A stretch of DNA of 64,000 nucleotides from CAIVPM01 sp964477265. GTDB taxonomy: Bacteria; Bacteroidota; Bacteroidia; Chitinophagales; Chitinophagaceae. Position 1 is the stretch's first letter. Each line of letters begins with the position of its first letter. A program made the translations under genes and the position numbers. The notes beneath the pieces are model-generated. The model did not search any database, was not told where the DNA came from, and worked only from the letters and a program-made list of their open reading frames with translations. This document shows positions 60,589 through 64,000 of the stretch, in pieces. The stretch spans positions 1 through 64,000 of the forward strand of contig CAYZDJ010000002.1 of NCBI GenBank assembly GCA_964477265.1. Reading direction: 5' to 3'.

Positions 60589-62130
60589 TTACTCTACAAC
60601 CAGTTTCTCATTTTTAATTGTTCCATTAGCCAATATAACCTGCACAATATACAATCCTTTATTGAAGTTTTTTGTATTGATGATAATAGCGTCATTGCTC
60701 GTCATTGCGAGGTACGAAGTCTGCCCGATATTCAGGCGGGCAATCTCTGTGTGTATCGCCTGACCTAAGCAATTAATCAACCTCACTTCCTTAATATCCT
60801 TACCTACAATATTCACCACATCTCTTGCAGGATTGGGATAAATTCGTAATTCATTATTCCTTGTTCTGTATTCAATATTCCTCACTTCACTATATGTTTT
60901 CCTTCCATCAAAATCAACAGCCTCTATTCTATAGTAGGCAATCCCCCCTTTGGGGGGTGGGGGGGCTGTATATTCATAATTGTTTTCTTGTTTATTGTTG
61001 GCTTTTACTGTGCCTATTGTTATAAAGTCTTTACCATTTATTGAGCGTTGAATATTGTAATGACTAACACTAATCTCATTCATAGTTTCCCAATCCATCT
61101 TCGCTTCAATAAGCCCCACCTTTGGAGGGGTTGGGGCGGCTGTAAATTGTATAAACTTTAAAGGCAATGGTTGCACATTTACACAAACAGTATCGCTACT
61201 ACTATACCCATTTACTGTTTGGGTTAGCACATAGCAGGTGTTTACCAATGGATGTACCCAAAAGCCAGGCCTTGTGCTATCTATAGGGATGATGCCATTT
61301 TGCAGCCATTGTAGCGTGTCTATGCCATTGGTATAGCTGCCTATAAATACACTGTCGCCAATATGTATGGTGGTGTCCCTGCCGGCATCAGCATTTAAGT
61401 TAAAGCTGTCTAAATTATATACAGCTACATCATCTACATAATAACCTCCTCCGGGGAATTTGCTAGTTTGAATAGATTTTGAAAGTGTATTAATCTTTTT
61501 TTTAAAATTGCCAAGTGTTAAGTATTGTTCCCCGCCTTGTGCAGTAAAAATGCCACTTATTTTTACCCAGCCCAAAGTATCGGTAATTATTGGATTGCCA
61601 TAACCTACAATTTGTGGGTTAGCAAGTAAAAGATTTTTGTTAATTGTGTCAGCATAAGTAACTTTATTTGTAAAAAGTATGCCTATATTGTTGCAGCCTA
61701 AATTTGTTCCATCACTCAAATTCACAAAATATTCTGAATAATATTTTGTGTTTTTTATTAAGGTATCGACTAGTTTAACTTGAATATAATCATTATAGTC
61801 GTTATTGATATAACCCATAGCCATATAAGCAACACCAGTTCTAGGGAATTGATAACCACCATATCCAAAAAGGTTGTAAGGTATTCCATCGTATGGTTGA
61901 TTATTTGTACAGATATTATAATATTGAGCACCTCTTAATCCTGGTTTATACCATATATCTGGTTTGCTTAAATATAAACTAGCTAATGTTGTATTTATAG
62001 GACAATTTGTGAATTGCTCGAAGCTAGGGTTAGGAACTAAATTGGTTTGTGCAGTACATGCAGTGTATGTGTATAAATACAATACACTTGTTAAACAAGT
62101 GTATTGTATTATTTTTTTTAAATTCATCAT
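60589..62130 (-). CDS. T9SS cargo protein with C-terminal sorting domain (paralog 2)
   Basis: Homolog of the 24406-25959 protein: NLVPNPSFEQF domain, Cys linker HPLVNTCYVL and sorting domain from IYPNPARDVVNIVG to KLVVE. The frame opens with TTG at 62148; ATG at 62130 or 62127 gives the natural signal peptide (MNLKKIIQYTCLTSVLYLY). The last 180 codons contain one heptamer array, one GTCATTGCGAGG palindrome and two C/G-rich elements, all in frame. It follows the T9SS fragment gene by about 10 bases. Confidence 0.85.
   Translation of the reverse strand: MMNLKKIIQYTCLTSVLYLYTYTACTAQTNLVPNPSFEQFTNCPINTTLASLYLSKPDIWYKPGLRGAQYYNICTNNQPYDGIPYNLFGYGGYQFPRTGVAYMAMGYINNDYNDYIQVKLVDTLIKNTKYYSEYFVNLSDGTNLGCNNIGILFTNKVTYADTINKNLLLANPQIVGYGNPIITDTLGWVKISGIFTAQGGEQYLTLGNFKKKINTLSKSIQTSKFPGGGYYVDDVAVYNLDSFNLNADAGRDTTIHIGDSVFIGSYTNGIDTLQWLQNGIIPIDSTRPGFWVHPLVNTCYVLTQTVNGYSSSDTVCVNVQPLPLKFIQFTAAPTPPKVGLIEAKMDWETMNEISVSHYNIQRSINGKDFITIGTVKANNKQENNYEYTAPPPPKGGIAYYRIEAVDFDGRKTYSEVRNIEYRTRNNELRIYPNPARDVVNIVGKDIKEVRLINCLGQAIHTEIARLNIGQTSYLAMTSNDAIIINTKNFNKGLYIVQVILANGTIKNEKLVVE
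60701..60747. repeat. GTCATTGCGAGG...GCAATCTC element inside T9SS paralog 2
   Basis: Begins GTCATTGCGAGG and ends GGCAATCTC; outer ATTGC/GCAAT ends are inverted and an inner hairpin TGCCCG (60722-60727)/CGGGCA (60737-60742) is present. It is at the position of 24521-24561 in paralog 1 but differs inside. Confidence 0.75.
60840..60888 (+). repeat. Heptamer array inside T9SS paralog 2 (7 words)
   Basis: AATTCGT, AATTCAT, TATTCCT, TGTTCTG, TATTCAA, TATTCCT, CACTTCA. It encodes the EVRNIEYRTRN stretch before YPNP, the site that holds the ATTCCTA array in paralog 1. Confidence 0.75.
60939..60968. repeat. C/G-rich element in T9SS paralog 2
   Basis: CAATCCCCCCTTTGGGGGG then TGGGGGGGCTG. Encodes TAPPPPKGGI. 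Related to AAGCCCCACCTTTGGAGGGG at 24931 and 61111. Confidence 0.7.
61109..61310. repeat. 202-bp block identical to 24929-25130
   Basis: Perfect identity over the whole stretch; outside it the paralogs differ at many sites on both sides. Confidence 0.95.
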
Positions 62131-62140
62131 ATTAAAAGCT

Positions 62141-62941
62141 TTATTCAACTATTAGTTTTTGTGTTACAGTTGTATTATCGATATTATTCACCCTTATTAT
62201 ATAAATCCCTTTCCTTAAGGCAGCAATATTTATTTGTATACTATTTGTTTTAGCTATTTCCCTTTGTACAACTACCCTACCCATTAAATCAGTTATAGTA
62301 AAATTCTTAACCAGTTTAATACTACTAATATTTACATATTTTGTTGCAGGGTTAGGATAAACTGTCAATGAGTTAGTAATAGGTTGTTCTGCAACAATTT
62401 GTTTAGGCTGATTTACTCTTACAAAAGCAGGTTTGTCGCTTGTAGTGGTTTTGTTATTGTTGCCATATAAAATATTACTTCCAGTGCAACCATCATCAAA
62501 CATATTAACGGTATTGGTAAAGCTATTATACAAATTACGCCACGCATATACTATGCTGCCATATTTAAGTGGACAAGCATCTGCAAAATCGTGCACCAAT
62601 GTTAAATCGGGTTCGTAACCATAATTATAATAGTTGGTTAAAATATTAAAATATTCGTAATATGCCCTGTCGTAATTGGTGCTGTTATTGGGCCAAAAGT
62701 TCAGCAAGGTTTCAAGAGTGCTATAATCGCCTTGTGCTAGGTATTTACCTGCAGCATATATAAAGTCTAAACTGGTGTACTGATTGTTATACAAAAACTG
62801 TTGCAGGTCTGTACTGTTGTTTATGGTGGCTGGGGTAGTTTTTTTGCCCACGTTGGTCTTCGCTTCTATCTTCGCCGTTGTTGTGTGTTTCTCACCCACA
62901 ACGAAATTCCTTATACTTCCCACTGCTTTAAAAAATTCCAT
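62141..62941 (-). CDS. T9SS sorting-domain protein fragment without signal peptide
   Basis: A 266-residue frame ending in a good type A sorting domain (LTVYPNPATKYVNISS to TQKLIVE) behind a helical region. It starts MEFFKAVGSIRNFVVG, with no signal peptide, and an in-frame stop lies 5 codons upstream, so the export signal needed by a T9SS cargo is missing. The IS630 element lies about 200 bases away. Most likely the 3' remnant of a larger surface protein gene; a misassembly or an unusual start are the alternatives. Confidence 0.65.
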   Translation of the reverse strand: MEFFKAVGSIRNFVVGEKHTTTAKIEAKTNVGKKTTPATINNSTDLQQFLYNNQYTSLDFIYAAGKYLAQGDYSTLETLLNFWPNNSTNYDRAYYEYFNILTNYYNYGYEPDLTLVHDFADACPLKYGSIVYAWRNLYNSFTNTVNMFDDGCTGSNILYGNNNKTTTSDKPAFVRVNQPKQIVAEQPITNSLTVYPNPATKYVNISSIKLVKNFTITDLMGRVVVQREIAKTNSIQINIAALRKGIYIIRVNNIDNTTVTQKLIVE

Positions 62942-63163
62942 GTAGTTAAATCTTTAATATATAATGATGCCGACGAATAACAATATTCCTCAGCACACAA
63001 ACATAACCCTGCTTTTACAGGATTATTGTAAAAATAGCAAAGTTTAATACTTGGTACGATGCAATTCAATCCTTAAAGAATCTCGCTATGTCTGATGAAT
63101 ATTTAAAGTTCAGGTATAAGTAGTCATTCAAAATTAAACGGATAAAAAAACGTTTATTATTAT

Positions 63164-63583
63164 GTGGGAAGAAAAACAAAACATTTGGAACTAACAGAAG
63201 AAGAAAAATCTTCTATAGAGTTATTACACAAGACAGGGGATAAACATAGTTTACGCCAACGTTGTAAGATTATTTTGCTAAAGTCAGAAGGCTATAGTGT
63301 TAAAGAGATTTCCAGCATTTTATCAACCACGCAATCCAGTGTAAACAATTGGTTGAAGCGTTACAATTCGTTTGGTTTATTGGGTCTTCACACCAAAGCA
63401 GGGCAAGGCAGAAAACGTATTTTGGAAGAAGAACATTTAAGTATTGTTAGAGCAGCAGTAGAACAAGAAAGACAACGACTTTCTCAAGCTCAAAAGATTA
63501 TTGAAGAGAACATAGGTAAACCAATGAGTTCATCCACGCTAACTCGTTTTTTAAAAGTCATCACTGCAGTTACAAACGAATAA
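63164..63583 (+). CDS. IS630-family transposase, N-terminal helix-turn-helix part (orfA)
   Basis: 139 codons from GTG at 63164 (MGRKTKHLELTEEEKS). SLRQRCKIILLKSEGYSVKEIS and QSSVNNWLKRYNSFGLLGL are helix-turn-helix segments of IS630 transposases; GRKRILEEEHL and SSSTLTRFLK follow. It ends at TAA 63581-63583, while homology continues in the -1 frame. Confidence 0.85.
   Translation: MGRKTKHLELTEEEKSSIELLHKTGDKHSLRQRCKIILLKSEGYSVKEISSILSTTQSSVNNWLKRYNSFGLLGLHTKAGQGRKRILEEEHLSIVRAAVEQERQRLSQAQKIIEENIGKPMSSSTLTRFLKVITAVTNE
63550..63556 (+). promoter_or_regulatory. Slippery heptamer for -1 frameshifting (T TTA AAA)
   Basis: In the orfA frame the codons read TTT TTA AAA GTC; T-TTA-AAA is an X-XXY-YYZ slippery site. 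A one-base slip back continues as SHHCSYKRIRKRPRG, restoring homology. Confidence 0.65.
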
Positions 63584-64000
63584 GAAAACGACCCAGAGGC
63601 GAGTGTGATAAAGAGTTTTATAATTATAAGGTAGCAGAGTTAGATTTACTGGAACAACGAAATGCTAAGTGTGAAATAGATTTATATTATGGTGATGAAG
63701 TACAAGTATCAGAAGAAGGTAATGTGCCTTATGGCAGGCAGTTTAAAGATGAAAATATTAGTATAAAAACTGCTAAAGGTAAAAGATTAAACTGTTTTGG
63801 CATCATAACAAGAAGCAACAATTTTGTGTTCAAAACAACGTATGATATAATTGATAGCAACTTTATTATAGAGCAACTCAATCATTTTTCATACAGCATC
63901 AAAAAGCATACGGTTGTTGTTTTAGATAATGCCAAAGTGCATCAATCAAAAGCAATGAAAGCTATGCAACAGGTTTGGGCAAAAAGGCAATTGTTCGTTT
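63556..64000 (+). CDS. IS630-family transposase, DDE catalytic part (orfB, partial)
   Basis: Continues in the -1 frame from 63556: SHHCSYKRIRKRPRGECDKE, then DLYYGDEVQVSEEG with the first catalytic Asp and TVVVLDNAKVHQS with the second. The last catalytic Glu/Asp lies beyond the window edge. No good start of its own; expected only as the fusion with orfA. Confidence 0.85.

Larger units (their letters stand above)
63120..64000 (+). mobile_element. IS630-family insertion sequence, cut by the window edge
   Basis: Two overlapping frames encode an IS630/Tc1-type transposase (63164-63583 and 63556 onward). The left boundary is not certain: the inverted repeat could not be verified because the right end is outside the window; a TA near 63120 is a plausible insertion point. 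Confidence 0.6.

Noticed and set aside
62942..63163. Terminal inverted repeat of the IS element
   Set aside because: The right end lies outside the window, so no inverted repeat pair can be verified; only an approximate left boundary is given.

Overview
The window is AT-rich bacterial chromosome from a member of the Bacteroidota, most likely the Chitinophagaceae or a close relative. Evidence: type 9 secretion (T9SS) C-terminal sorting domains, Bacteroidota-style outer-membrane beta-barrel receptors, an N-terminally extended AccD, group 3 truncated hemoglobin, GH3-family and NadR-like proteins, and frequent TTG/GTG starts with weak ribosome-binding sites. It is mostly chromosomal housekeeping and accessory metabolism. 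One insertion sequence is cut by the right edge. No prophage, CRISPR array or rRNA was seen; there is one tRNA, tRNA-Arg(CCU).

Layout. 0.2-6.5 kb: aminotransferase, serine hydrolase lipoprotein, tcdA, TonB-C-like protein, M23 peptidase, BamA-like barrel, tRNA-Arg. 6.6-13.0 kb: a one-direction light-response cluster with a CarH/LitR-type MerR regulator, crtB, idi, a short-chain dehydrogenase, an SRPBCC protein, two flavin reductases, a TIGR03643 gene broken by a TGA codon, a photolyase-like protein and a DUF2256 protein. 13.1-24.3 kb: birA, rsfS, ftsH, rpiB, comB, a VapBC-like pair, mqnC, lutB, an esterase and proline dehydrogenase. 24.4-26.6 kb: a T9SS cargo gene full of short repeats, then a 0.7-kb repeat-rich spacer. 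26.6-46.2 kb: an outer-membrane receptor-like protein, accC/accB, an M48 protease, a sugar transferase, MerC, hemoglobin, Fe-ADH, pnuC and a nadR-like gene, a lipid kinase and GH3. 46.2-60.4 kb: kdsD, an M16 protease pair, rny, a sigma/anti-sigma/Spy-like operon, accD, smpB and typA. 60.5-64 kb: a second T9SS cargo gene paralogous to the first, a truncated T9SS fragment, and an IS630-family element with a probable -1 frameshift.

The signal that ordinary annotation does not explain is a family of degenerate 7-nucleotide word arrays. They fill many short intergenic spacers, often right up to the next start codon, and also lie inside three reading frames (both T9SS cargo genes and the nadR-like kinase). 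The same T9SS genes also carry two kinds of palindromic element in frame, and share a 202-bp perfectly identical block although they are 36 kb apart. The second main result is the light cluster: the regulator keeps the B12-binding residues of CarH, and inverted repeats sharing one 10-mer sit at its own start and at the crtB promoter.

All family assignments come from reading motifs by eye; no search was run.
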